NCBI RefSeq assembly: GCF_018130785.1
Contig: NZ_JAFCJT010000032.1
Span: 1-64,000 of the forward strand
Direction: 5' to 3'
Source: Bradyrhizobium liaoningense
Lineage (GTDB): Bacteria > Pseudomonadota > Alphaproteobacteria > Rhizobiales > Xanthobacteraceae
DNA length: 64,000 nucleotides
Shown here one piece after another: positions 35,796 to 44,742 of this stretch (the stretch's first letter is position 1; each line of letters starts with the position of its first letter). The notes beneath the pieces are model-generated. The model made no database searches. It saw only the letters and a list, made by a program, of their open reading frames with translations, and had not been told where the DNA came from. The position numbers and the translations under genes are program-made.

Positions 35796-36791
35796 CTAGG
35801 CGATCGTCTTCAGATACAGACTTGGATCGAAATACCTACTTGCGGGCGTAAAGTCCTTGATTCCGGCATTTGCCATGAAGAAGTCTGTCGACTGTTGCAG
35901 CCAATTGGTGACGGTGCCGTCGGAATACATCCGCTTCCAGTCCCGCGACGAGAACATCTTTTGGGCCTTGAAAGACTCGTTGATGTCGGCCATCGGCGTC
36001 TGGCTGTAATGGCCCTTCTGCAGCTTCTCCATCGCTTCGGTGCTGTTCGCAATGATGTAGTCGTTGGCATCGGCCCAGCCCCGTATCAGCTTGGCTAGCG
36101 TTTCCTTGTTGGGCTCGTAATAGTCGTTGGCTGCAGCCCAGCCGCCAATGATCGCCGCCTTTGGATAGTAGGCCGACGCGTCGGCGAGCATCGTCGCGCC
36201 CGGCACCTTGTCGCGTACGGTGACGTTGAACGGCACCCAAAGCGCGACCGCAGGTACCGCACCGGAAATGAAGGCAGTCACGGCCGCCGGCATGGTCTGG
36301 TTGACGAGCTCGACCTCCTTGGGATCGATCTTGTTGGCGCGAAGCGCGGTATCCAGGAACACATGCGCGGTGGTGCCGGTCGCGGTCGCGATGCGCTTGC
36401 CCTTCAGGTCCGCGAAGGTCTTGATGCCCTGGTCGCTGCGGACCCAGAGCTGCGCCGTCGCGACCTCGATATCGTTGATGAGGAAGACCTTGCCCTGGCC
36501 ACGGGCCGGGAAGTTCGAGAGCACCGCGCCGGTGGCCAGCACGTCGAGGCTGCCGCCGATCAGGGCCTGGAAGATTTCCAGGCCGGTATTGAACTGGCGC
36601 AGCTCGAGATCGAGACCCTGTTTCTCGAAGGATCCGCGATCCATGCCGGTCCAGATCTGACCGTCGACGGCGACGGTGTGGAGATAGCCGACGCGAACTT
36701 TTGTCTTGGCCTGCGCAATCGCGGGCGCTGCGGCCGTGAAGGTGCCGAGTGCAAGGCCCGCCGTCGTGGTCAGAAATTGCCGCCGATCCAT
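35796..36791 (-). CDS. ABC transporter substrate-binding protein (NMT1/SsuA/TauA type)
   Basis: 331 residues. A signal with a twin-Arg-like start (MDRRQFLTTTAGLALG) is followed by a class II binding fold of the nitrate/sulfonate/taurine group: VRVGYLHTVAVDGQIW, QALIGGSLDV, GKRIATATGTTAH. It is the last gene of the minus-strand cluster permease, ATPase, binding protein. The substrate is not certain; the enolase-superfamily and GMC genes across the divergent promoter suggest an acidic or hydroxylated organic compound rather than a sulfonate. Confidence 0.9.
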   Translation of the reverse strand: MDRRQFLTTTAGLALGTFTAAAPAIAQAKTKVRVGYLHTVAVDGQIWTGMDRGSFEKQGLDLELRQFNTGLEIFQALIGGSLDVLATGAVLSNFPARGQGKVFLINDIEVATAQLWVRSDQGIKTFADLKGKRIATATGTTAHVFLDTALRANKIDPKEVELVNQTMPAAVTAFISGAVPAVALWVPFNVTVRDKVPGATMLADASAYYPKAAIIGGWAAANDYYEPNKETLAKLIRGWADANDYIIANSTEAMEKLQKGHYSQTPMADINESFKAQKMFSSRDWKRMYSDGTVTNWLQQSTDFFMANAGIKDFTPASRYFDPSLYLKTIA

Positions 36792-36810
36792 GATGTCCTC
36801 CGTTTGTTTG

Positions 36811-37620
36811 TTATTCTGAGAATGAGACCGGACGCATTTGCGCCTGCTGGGCGCGATATTCGTCCATCACCAGCTGCCTGATATGGCTTCGCAGCTCGGC
36901 GAATTCCGACCGCTCCTGGATCGACTCGTCCCGCGGGTAGGCGAAGGGCACGTCGATGATCTCCTTGATCCGTGCCGGCCGCGCCGTCACCACCACGATG
37001 CGGGAGGCGAGGTAGATCGCCTCCTCCACAGAGTGGGTGATCAGCATAACGGTCTTGCCTTCGGTCTCCAGCACCTTGAGCAGCAGGTTCTGCATATTGG
37101 AGCGGGTCTGGGCGTCGAGCGCGCCGAATGGCTCGTCCATCAGCAGGAATTGCGGCTTCACCGCATAGGCCCGCGCGATCGCGAGCCGCTGCCGCATGCC
37201 GCCCGACAGATGCTTTGGATAGGAATTGGCGAAGTCGGACAAGCCCATCAGGCCGAGATAGTGGTCGGAGATCGCATCGCGCTCGGCGGTCGGGACATGA
37301 TTGGCGTTGAGCGTCAGGCCGAAGGCGATGTTCTGCTTCACCGTCAACCAGGGGAATACGCCATATTCCTGGAAGATGACGCCGCGCTCGGGGCCGGGGC
37401 CGGCGACGGGACGTCCGTCGAACAGGACATTGCCCGTCGTCGGCTTCTGGAAGCCGGCGAGCATGCTCATCATCGTGGTCTTGCCGCAGCCGGACGGGCC
37501 GATCACCGCGATGAAGTCGCCGTCGTTAATGTCGTAGCTGACGTCCTCGACGACGTTGAGGCGGCCCTTCTGTGTATCGAAGGACAGCGAAACCTTGTCG
37601 AACTGTGCGCGCTTGGTCAT
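36811..37620 (-). CDS. ABC transporter ATPase (SsuB/TauB type)
   Basis: 269 residues with all ATPase motifs: Walker A GPSGCGKTT, Q-loop VIFQEYGVFPW, signature LSGGMRQRLAIARA, Walker B FLLMDEPFGALD and H-loop ITHSVEEA. The FQEYGVFPWLTV stretch is typical of the nitrate/sulfonate/taurine group. Its start overlaps the permease stop (ATGA). Confidence 0.94.
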   Translation of the reverse strand: MTKRAQFDKVSLSFDTQKGRLNVVEDVSYDINDGDFIAVIGPSGCGKTTMMSMLAGFQKPTTGNVLFDGRPVAGPGPERGVIFQEYGVFPWLTVKQNIAFGLTLNANHVPTAERDAISDHYLGLMGLSDFANSYPKHLSGGMRQRLAIARAYAVKPQFLLMDEPFGALDAQTRSNMQNLLLKVLETEGKTVMLITHSVEEAIYLASRIVVVTARPARIKEIIDVPFAYPRDESIQERSEFAELRSHIRQLVMDEYRAQQAQMRPVSFSE

Positions 37621-38387
37621 GCGATGGCCCGATCCTGCCAGACCAAGAGCCGGGCCGTGATCTTGCGCAGGATCAAATCCATGATCAGCGCGATCAAGCC
37701 GATGCAGATGATGCCGACATAGATCACGTCGAGCAGAAAGTAGGTCGAGGCATTCTGAATCATAGCGCCGAGCCCGCGCTGCGCCGCGATCAGCTCGGAT
37801 GCGACCAGCGTCGCCCAGGCCACGCCCAACGCCACGCGCAGCGCGGTGAGGATGTGCGGGACGGTGAGGGGAATGATGACCTTGCGAAAGATTTCGGCCT
37901 GGTTGGCTCCGAGTGTCTGCGCCACGCGAATGTAGAGCGGCGTGATCTGGGACACGCCCTCATACATCACGATCACGCCGGAGAAGAACGAGGCGTAGAA
38001 CAGGATGACGAGCTTTGCGAGCTCGTCGACGCCGAAATAGACGATCACCAGCGGGATCAGTGCGATCGGCGGCAGCGCGCGAAAGAAGTTGATCATGGGG
38101 TCGGCGAAGGTGCGGGCGGGGCGATACCACCCCAGCAGAAATCCGACCGGCACTGCGACGAGGATGCCGAGTGCGACGCCAAGGAAGACGCGCCGGGTCG
38201 AGGCGAAGATGTCGATCAGCAGCCCTTCCTTGGTGAGGAGCTCAAAGAATTTTGCGGCGACCTGGTGCGGCGCTGGGATCAGCGAGACGTTGACGAAGCC
38301 GCTCCAGCGCACGGCGTACCAGAGCAGTATCGCACCGATCCACGGTATCAATCCGAGACCAAAGCGTCTCAGGCCAGCTCCGTTCAT
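37617..38387 (-). CDS. ABC transporter permease (SsuC/TauC type)
   Basis: 256 residues with about six membrane helices. The permease coupling (EAA) loop reads TLGANQAEIFRKVIIPLTVPHI. It is the first gene of the importer cluster and is divergent from the enolase-superfamily gene across 106 bases. Confidence 0.92.
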   Translation of the reverse strand: MNGAGLRRFGLGLIPWIGAILLWYAVRWSGFVNVSLIPAPHQVAAKFFELLTKEGLLIDIFASTRRVFLGVALGILVAVPVGFLLGWYRPARTFADPMINFFRALPPIALIPLVIVYFGVDELAKLVILFYASFFSGVIVMYEGVSQITPLYIRVAQTLGANQAEIFRKVIIPLTVPHILTALRVALGVAWATLVASELIAAQRGLGAMIQNASTYFLLDVIYVGIICIGLIALIMDLILRKITARLLVWQDRAIA

Positions 38388-38425
38388 TCGACGCGTCCAC
38401 CCAGATTGCGGTTGATGTTTTCAAA

Positions 38426-38449
38426 GGTCATATTATAAATAGGATGACC
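38426..38449. promoter_or_regulatory. Inverted repeat in the divergent importer/enolase promoter
   Basis: GGTCAT (38426-38431) and ATGACC (38444-38449) are exact inverted arms around a 12-base AT-rich spacer that includes TATAAAT. The position and symmetry suit the operator of the GntR protein encoded at 41245. Confidence 0.5.
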
Positions 38450-38493
38450 ATACAAGTGGCGCCTTTGGTCGTAGGCGTCGCAGGCTTTCCCGC

Positions 38494-39621
38494 ATGACAT
38501 CGTCGCCTTTCACCATCCGCAGCGTCCAGGCCTTTGGCTATCGCTACCCGTTGACGACGCCGGTCATCACATCCTTCGGGCGGATGAGGGATCGGCCGGC
38601 CGTCTTCGTCCGCGTTGAAGACACCGACGGACATGTCGGCTGGGGTGAAGTGTGGTGCAATTTTCCGGCACCAGGTGCCGAGCATCGTGTTCGGCTCGTC
38701 AACGAGGTGCTCGCGCCGGCCCTCGTCGGATTCATTGCGCCGGAGCCGTCTGCCGCGTTCGAGTGTCTGACGCAGGGAACTTCGGTGCTCGCGCTGCAAT
38801 CCGGTGAAGCCGGCCCGTTTGCGCAGTCGATCGCCGGCATCGATCTCGCTGTCTGGGATCTCCACGCGCGCCGCGAGAACGTTGCGCTGTGGAGGCTACT
38901 CGGCGGTGCGAGGCGCGAGATCAAGGTCTACGCCAGCGGCATCAATCCGGTGGGATCGGAGCGGACGGCCGAAGCGGCCCTGGGCGGCGGCTACCGCGCG
39001 TTGAAGCTGAAGATCGGCTTCGATCCGGCAGGTGACCGCGCCAATCTCGCCGCGCTGCGTCGCCTTGTGGGCGAAGGCCTGCTTGCCGCCGACGTCAACC
39101 AGGGCTGGACCATTGCGCAGGCGCTGGAACTCGCACCTCAGCTCGAGCACTTCGGTCTCGCGTGGCTCGAGGAGCCGATCCGTGCGGATCGCGCGCGGCA
39201 GGAATGGAAGCAGTTGTATGAGACCGTCCGCTTTCCGCTCGCAGCCGGCGAAAACATCGCGAGCTACGCGGGCTTTGCCGAGGTGTTGAGCGAGCCGGTT
39301 CTCGGTGTCGTCCAGCCCGACATCGCCAAATGGGGCGGGCTGTCGGCTTGCGCAAACATTGCTCGCGACATCCTGACGTCGGGAAAAATGTTCTGCCCGC
39401 ACTATCTCGGCGCCGGCATCGGCCTTCTGGCGTCCGCGCATCTTCTCGGCGGTGTCGGCGGCGATGGGCTGCTCGAAGTCGACTGCAACGAAAACCCGCT
39501 GCGCGATCGTTTCTGCGGTCCCGTGCTTGAGGTCCGCGACGGCATGATCGCGCTCGGCGACGAGGCAGGCCTCGGGATCACGCCCGATCTTGCCTCCATC
39601 GAACAATACCGGACGGTCTGA
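38494..39621 (+). CDS. Enolase-superfamily enzyme (mandelate racemase / muconate lactonizing family)
   Basis: 375 residues. An N-terminal capping domain (1-125) precedes the barrel. Visible active-site residues are the KxK pair K171/K173 in KLKIG, metal ligands D200 (ADVNQGW), E226 (WLEEP) and E253 (AGEN), D276 in QPDIAKWGG, and H303 in CPHYLGAG. The KxK plus His/Asp set fits the mandelate racemase subgroup, mostly acid-sugar dehydratases and racemases. The exact substrate is not readable. It is coupled to the GMC oxidoreductase (TGATG overlap). Confidence 0.9.
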   Translation: MTSSPFTIRSVQAFGYRYPLTTPVITSFGRMRDRPAVFVRVEDTDGHVGWGEVWCNFPAPGAEHRVRLVNEVLAPALVGFIAPEPSAAFECLTQGTSVLALQSGEAGPFAQSIAGIDLAVWDLHARRENVALWRLLGGARREIKVYASGINPVGSERTAEAALGGGYRALKLKIGFDPAGDRANLAALRRLVGEGLLAADVNQGWTIAQALELAPQLEHFGLAWLEEPIRADRARQEWKQLYETVRFPLAAGENIASYAGFAEVLSEPVLGVVQPDIAKWGGLSACANIARDILTSGKMFCPHYLGAGIGLLASAHLLGGVGGDGLLEVDCNENPLRDRFCGPVLEVRDGMIALGDEAGLGITPDLASIEQYRTV

Positions 39622-41216
39622 TGTCAGCACGCGGTTATGACTACATCATCGTCGGCGCGGGCTCGGCCGGCTGCGTCGTTGCGAACCGGTTGTCGGCCGA
39701 TTCGGCCTGCCGCGTGCTGTTGCTGGAGGCCGGCGGCTCGGACCGGAATTTCTGGCTGAAACTTCCGGTCGGTTACTACCGGACCATCTACGACGAGCGA
39801 TTCTCGCGTCTGTTCAAGACCGAGCCGTCGGAAGGGAGCGGCGGTCGCGCCATCGTCTGGCCGCGTGGCCGCGTCCTCGGCGGCTCTTCGTCGATCAACG
39901 GGCTGATCTTCATCCGAGGTCAGCACGAAGACTTTGACGATTGGGAACGCCTTGGCGCCGAGGGCTGGAGCTATCGCGAACTCCTGCCGTATTTTCGGCG
40001 ATACGAACGCTACCGCGGCGGCGAGAGCCAATTTCACGGCGGGCTCGGCGAGTTCGAGGTCTCCGATCTCCGCAACGACAATCCGGCATCGAGGGCCTGG
40101 GTCGAGGCGGGTGTGCAGTTCGGCCTGCCGCGCAATCCCGACTTCAACGGCGCCACGACGCTCGGCGTCGGCACCTACCAGCTCGGCATCGGGCGGCACT
40201 GGCGGACCAGTTCCGCTTCTGCGTTTCTGCGCCCCATCGCCGACCGTCCCAACCTCACGATCATCAGCCATGCGCAGGTCAGCAAGGTCGTTTTCAGCGG
40301 TCGCGTCGCGACCGGCGTCGAGTGGATCAGCAAGGGACAGGTCCATAGCGCGACCGCGGATCGTGAGATCATCCTGTCTGGCGGCGCGCTGCAGTCGCCG
40401 CAGATCCTTCAGCTCTCCGGCGTAGGTCGGGCCGACCTGCTGCGCAAGCTCGGCATTCCCGTAATTGCCGATTCTCCGGAAGTCGGCGCCAATCTTCAGG
40501 ACCATTATCAGGCCCGGCTGATCGTCCGCCTGAAGGAGCGAATTTCGCTCAACGATCAGGTCCGCAATCCCGTTGAACTGGCGAAAATGGGCTTGCAGTG
40601 GATGCTGGCAGGGAGTGGTCCGTTGACGGTCGGCGCGGGGCAGGTGGGCGGCGCAGCCTGCACTGAACACGCCGTCGGCGACCGGCCGGACGTGCAGTTC
40701 AATGTGATGCCGCTCTCGGTCGATAAGCCTGGTGAGCCCCTGCACAGCTACTCCGGCTTCACCGCTTCGGTCTGGCAGTGCCACGGAAAGTCGCGCGGAC
40801 AGCTTGCGATCAGCTCGACCGATCCGTTCGAGCAGCCGCGGATCGCACCGAACTATTTTGCCGAGGAAATCGACCGCAAGACCGTCGTTGCGGGTCTGAA
40901 GATTCTGCGCGAGATCTATCAGCAGAAAGCATTTCGTCCGCTCTGGGATGTCGAGATGGTGCCGGGCGAGGCAGCAAGGGATGATGCCGGGCTGTGGGAT
41001 TTTGCGCGCAACACGGGGGGCACGGTGTTTCACTGTGTCGGGACCTGCCGCATGGGCCGGGACGCGCAGGCAGTGCTCGATCCGCAGCTGCGCGTGCGCG
41101 GTGTCGAGCGGTTGCGTGTGATCGACGCCTCTGTGATGCCGCAGATCACCTCGGCCAACACCAATGCGACCAGCCTGATGATCGGCGAACGCGGTGCGGC
41201 CTTTGTCATGGCCTGA
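39621..41216 (+). CDS. GMC-family FAD oxidoreductase (choline dehydrogenase-like)
   Basis: 531 residues. The N-terminal FAD motif is IIVGAGSAGCVVANRL with LLLEAGG. GMC signature 1 (GRVLGGSSSINGLIFIRG) lies near 85-102, signature 2 (SGGALQSPQILQLSGVG) near 255-271, and the C-terminal catalytic region contains HCVGTCRMG and the final N-T-N-A-T. It oxidises an alcohol group of an unknown substrate, presumably in the same pathway as the preceding enolase-superfamily enzyme. Confidence 0.93.
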   Translation: MSARGYDYIIVGAGSAGCVVANRLSADSACRVLLLEAGGSDRNFWLKLPVGYYRTIYDERFSRLFKTEPSEGSGGRAIVWPRGRVLGGSSSINGLIFIRGQHEDFDDWERLGAEGWSYRELLPYFRRYERYRGGESQFHGGLGEFEVSDLRNDNPASRAWVEAGVQFGLPRNPDFNGATTLGVGTYQLGIGRHWRTSSASAFLRPIADRPNLTIISHAQVSKVVFSGRVATGVEWISKGQVHSATADREIILSGGALQSPQILQLSGVGRADLLRKLGIPVIADSPEVGANLQDHYQARLIVRLKERISLNDQVRNPVELAKMGLQWMLAGSGPLTVGAGQVGGAACTEHAVGDRPDVQFNVMPLSVDKPGEPLHSYSGFTASVWQCHGKSRGQLAISSTDPFEQPRIAPNYFAEEIDRKTVVAGLKILREIYQQKAFRPLWDVEMVPGEAARDDAGLWDFARNTGGTVFHCVGTCRMGRDAQAVLDPQLRVRGVERLRVIDASVMPQITSANTNATSLMIGERGAAFVMA

Positions 41217-41244
41217 ACGGGCCGCCTGATTTCTGGAGGACGAG

Positions 41245-41967
41245 ATGGAATTGAGTTCCGACAGTCACGTCCCCAAATACGCGCAGATTGCTGACATCTT
41301 CCGTCAGCGGATCGCGCGCGGCGTCTGGGCTCAGGGTTTTCGCCTGCCGGCCAACGAGGAGCTGGCGGCCGAGTTCGGTGTGTCACGCGTCACGATCAGG
41401 CAGGCGGTCGAGCTGCTCGCCCGCGACGGCGTGATCGAGGCGCAGCAGGGCCGCGGCACCTTCGTTACCGGGACGGTGCGGCAGGATCGCTGGCTCAAGG
41501 TCGAGACGACGCTGTCCGATCTCGCCGAAATGTACCGCGACACCTCGCCCGAGATCATCAACATCTCGGAAAGCCGCAGCGATGCACCGCTGCTTCCCGG
41601 GGACGGCAAGCCGGCCGAAAAATACGTCTTCATGCGTCGGCTGCATTCGCGGGAGAAGCAGCCTTACTGCGTCATTTCCATCTATCTCGACGAGAAGATC
41701 TTTCGCAGGTCGCCAAAGCGATTTCGCAACGAGACCGTGATCCCGATCCTCAACGATCTCAGGGACCCCGCCATCGCCAGCGCGCGCCAGACCCTGACGA
41801 TCGGTACCGCGGATATCGAGGCGGCGCGGCTGCTGCGCGTGCCCCTGAACTCGCCGGTGGCCGAAGTCCGCCGCATCTTCACGACGCAGGACCGCACCGT
41901 GATCTATCTCGGCGAAGTCACCTATCGCGGGGACTTCGTGCGGATCGATATGGATCTGCGGCCCTAG
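41245..41967 (+). CDS. GntR-family regulator (HutC subfamily, UTRA domain)
   Basis: 240 residues. The winged helix-turn-helix (about 10-75: ELAAEFGVSRVTIRQAVELL, with the wing GRGTFV) is joined to a UTRA ligand-binding domain (about 95-235). A TGGAGG lies upstream of the ATG. It is last in the enolase/GMC operon and converges on the ClC gene 5 bases away. It probably represses this operon and the divergent importer. Confidence 0.92.
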   Translation: MELSSDSHVPKYAQIADIFRQRIARGVWAQGFRLPANEELAAEFGVSRVTIRQAVELLARDGVIEAQQGRGTFVTGTVRQDRWLKVETTLSDLAEMYRDTSPEIINISESRSDAPLLPGDGKPAEKYVFMRRLHSREKQPYCVISIYLDEKIFRRSPKRFRNETVIPILNDLRDPAIASARQTLTIGTADIEAARLLRVPLNSPVAEVRRIFTTQDRTVIYLGEVTYRGDFVRIDMDLRP

Positions 41968-41972
41968 CGGCC

Positions 41973-43763
41973 TCAACGCGAAAACAGTTCCTGGTTTCGA
42001 CGCTCGAGCTCTTCCCCGTAGGTGCGCAGGACATGGGCTTCGCTCAAGATGCCGATCGAGGCGCGATGGTCGGCGCGGTCGACAACCGCGAGCACGTCGG
42101 CTTCGCTGCGTTCAAAGGCCTTCAGGATCTCGCGAACCGGCGTGGTCGGAAGCAGGCATTCATCCTGTTGCTGCGCCAGCGACCCAAGCAGCTGGTCGTC
42201 CTGATTGGCAACGGAATGCAGTGTCGCGGCGGGGACGATGCCCGCATAGATACCGTTGGGATCGCGCAGCACGATCTGGCGGACCTGCGCCGGCGAAAAC
42301 AGCTTCTGCGCCTCGCCGATCGCCATCGTCGTCAGCGCACTCTCGAAATCGGTGCGCATCAGGGATGCCGCACTCATCTGCCGGACCCAGCCAATGTCCT
42401 GTGGGCCGCGGATCACCTCGCCGCGCAAATGAAAGCGCCATGTCGCAAAGCTGTAGCCGAACAACTCGCGGACGATCAGCGCGCAGACCGATGATGCGAC
42501 CACTGCTCCGACGGTGACGGAGAAATCGCCGGTGATCTCGAGCGCGAGACAGACCATGCTGAACGGCGCTCCGAGGACGCCGGTTCCGAGCGCGGCGAGC
42601 GCCGCAATGGCTGCCGTGCCGGGCTGAAGCGCGAGCGCGGGAAGAGGGCCCGTCAGCACAATGCTGTAGAGCTGCCCGATCAGCGCGCCGAGCAGGAGCG
42701 AGGCGAAGAACAGGCCGCCGCGAAAACCGGACCCGAGCGAGACGGCGGAGGCCAGGATCTTGAACACGATCGTGGTCGTGAGCAGGAGCCAGGTCGGATT
42801 GCTGACCAGCAAGATCTGCATGGCGCCGTGACCGGCGCCGAGTACGGTCGGCGTCAGCAGGGCGAGGCCGCCGAGGAGAAAGCCGCCGAGAATTGGCCGC
42901 AGGAAGCCCTTGAACGCTGTGATGCGCTGAAAGCAGCGCTCGGAAAATGCGACCGAGAGCATGACAAGGATGCTGATGAAGGCGCAGATGAGGCCGATCA
43001 GCACCGTCTGTGCGATCATCTCGACGGAAACCGGAGAGGGGAAGCCAGGCACCATTAGGAAGGACTGGTGCGTCAATTGCCGCGCGACGAGCCACGCGGT
43101 GACGGCGCTGGCGATGACCGGCACGAGCCCGGCGGACGTATAGGCGCCGAGCACGACCTCGAAGGCGTAGAAGGCGCCGGCCAGCGGTGCAGAAAACGCG
43201 GCACTGATCGCCCCCGCCGCGCCGCAGGCCACCAGGAGCCGCATGTCGTTACGGCGGGCGGCCAGCCGCTGGCCGACATGAGAGCCGAACATCGAGCAGA
43301 TCTGGGTATAGCCGGCCTCCAGCCCGACCGATCCGCCAAACCCGTTGGACAGCAATGTCTGGATTGAGATCAGCAAGCTGCCGCGAAAGGACACCCGGCC
43401 GCCATAGAGCGCATTGGCCTCGATTGCGTCGGCGAGCTGCTGTCCCTTCACGCGCCGGGCGAAGTACAGCCCGATCAGCGCAAGCACCAGGCCCCCGAGC
43501 ATCGGGATGAGCAGCGTGCGCTGCCAGGAGATCACGCCGGTGGCGCTGAGGTGTGCGTCCAAAGGAATGTCGAACAGCAGCGCGTGAGAGACCTGGCTCA
43601 GGCTCGAAATCGCGGCCACGAGCACGCCGCTGAGCAGTCCGACGACGATGGCGACCAGCACGAGGCCAGTCTCGCGATTGCGCACGAAATTGCGCAGAAA
43701 CAACGGCAGCAGGCGGATGCCTGGAGCAGCCGCCGGCTTCGCAGGATGTGGCGCCGGCTCCAT
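41973..43763 (-). CDS. ClC-type anion channel/antiporter with C-terminal CBS pair
   Basis: 596 residues from ATG 43763; the longer reading upstream runs into the preceding gene. About ten or more membrane helices (30-440) precede two CBS domains (about 460-590). The usual filter motifs are altered: the GSGIP position reads KGQQLADAIE, GREGP reads GLEAG (gating Glu kept), and GxFxP reads GSGFRGGLF. So it is a divergent ClC branch whose anion preference is uncertain. It begins one base after the formylglycine-generating enzyme stop, which makes it part of the sulfatase operon. Confidence 0.9.
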   Translation of the reverse strand: MEPAPHPAKPAAAPGIRLLPLFLRNFVRNRETGLVLVAIVVGLLSGVLVAAISSLSQVSHALLFDIPLDAHLSATGVISWQRTLLIPMLGGLVLALIGLYFARRVKGQQLADAIEANALYGGRVSFRGSLLISIQTLLSNGFGGSVGLEAGYTQICSMFGSHVGQRLAARRNDMRLLVACGAAGAISAAFSAPLAGAFYAFEVVLGAYTSAGLVPVIASAVTAWLVARQLTHQSFLMVPGFPSPVSVEMIAQTVLIGLICAFISILVMLSVAFSERCFQRITAFKGFLRPILGGFLLGGLALLTPTVLGAGHGAMQILLVSNPTWLLLTTTIVFKILASAVSLGSGFRGGLFFASLLLGALIGQLYSIVLTGPLPALALQPGTAAIAALAALGTGVLGAPFSMVCLALEITGDFSVTVGAVVASSVCALIVRELFGYSFATWRFHLRGEVIRGPQDIGWVRQMSAASLMRTDFESALTTMAIGEAQKLFSPAQVRQIVLRDPNGIYAGIVPAATLHSVANQDDQLLGSLAQQQDECLLPTTPVREILKAFERSEADVLAVVDRADHRASIGILSEAHVLRTYGEELERRNQELFSR

Positions 43764-43764
43764 C

Positions 43765-44739
43765 CTATGCCGGATCCCGCAGCGGCTCGGTGCGCACGAC
43801 GCGGAAGCCGATATTGCTCGACGCGGAGTCGGGCGTGTTGGAGCTTCGCGCCGCGATGCGGTAGCGATTGCAGTAGGACTCGTGGCAAAGAAATGATCCG
43901 CCACGCATCGACCGGTTGGGAGCTAGCTCGCGGTTCAAGGGATCTCGTGATGGCGTGAGGCGGTGATAGCTCGGCGAAAAATAGTCTTCGCACCATTCCC
44001 AGACATTTCCGGCGACATTGTGCAGGCCATATCCGTTGGGCGCGAAAGTGTGAACGGGCGCCGTACCGAAATAGCCATCATCCACGGTATTGCGGTCGGG
44101 AAAGTTGCCCTGCCAGATATTGCAGCGATTCTCGCCGCCGGGCTGCAGCTCGTTACCCCAGGGATAGATGGCCTGGTCCAATCCGCCACGTGCGGCCATC
44201 TCCCATTCCGCTTCGGTCGGAAGGCGCGTGCCGGACCATGCGCAGTAGGCCTGTGCGTCGTTCCAGGAGACGTGGACGACGGGGTGATCGAGCCTGTCGA
44301 GGATGCTGCTCGCGGGTCCCTCCGGCTGCGCCCAATAGGCGCGCGACACCGGTACCCACCACGGCGTTTCCTGAACCCGCGTCGTGCGCTCGGTGCGCGT
44401 CTCTTCGGGCAGGAGCCCGTCGAAGACAAAACTCCAGCCGTAGCGCTCGGCTTCCGTCATGTAGCCCGTGGCACGGACGAAGTCGCCGAATTGCAAATTG
44501 CTCACGGCGTGACAAGCGATAGCAAACGGCGACAAGGTGACGGGCCGCACCGGTCCCTCGCCATCTTCGACAAAGCCCCGATCGGCAGATCCCATGTGGA
44601 AGGTTCCGCCGATCAGTGAGCTCCAGCGGCGCGGGATCGGGGTCGGACTGGGAAGGATCGCTGCTTGTGCATCGTTGGCCGTCGCCGGCTCCTTGCCGGC
44701 GGCGCCCCGGGTGCAGCAATGCGAACGATCCCGAGTCAT
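43765..44739 (-). CDS. Formylglycine-generating enzyme (sulfatase maturase, SUMF1 type)
   Basis: 324 residues. The SUMF1 fold runs from about 40: GGTFHMGS, RLPTEAEWEMAARGG, YPWGN, NVWEWC, MRGGSFLC. The two catalytic cysteines are C285 and C290 in the GSFLCHxSYCxRYR arrangement of true formylglycine-generating enzymes, not ergothioneine-type relatives. There is no signal peptide, so it works in the cytoplasm. It oxidises the active-site Cys of a sulfatase to formylglycine; the sulfatase lies 3 bases upstream. Confidence 0.94.
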   Translation of the reverse strand: MTRDRSHCCTRGAAGKEPATANDAQAAILPSPTPIPRRWSSLIGGTFHMGSADRGFVEDGEGPVRPVTLSPFAIACHAVSNLQFGDFVRATGYMTEAERYGWSFVFDGLLPEETRTERTTRVQETPWWVPVSRAYWAQPEGPASSILDRLDHPVVHVSWNDAQAYCAWSGTRLPTEAEWEMAARGGLDQAIYPWGNELQPGGENRCNIWQGNFPDRNTVDDGYFGTAPVHTFAPNGYGLHNVAGNVWEWCEDYFSPSYHRLTPSRDPLNRELAPNRSMRGGSFLCHESYCNRYRIAARSSNTPDSASSNIGFRVVRTEPLRDPA

Positions 44740-44742
44740 GTC

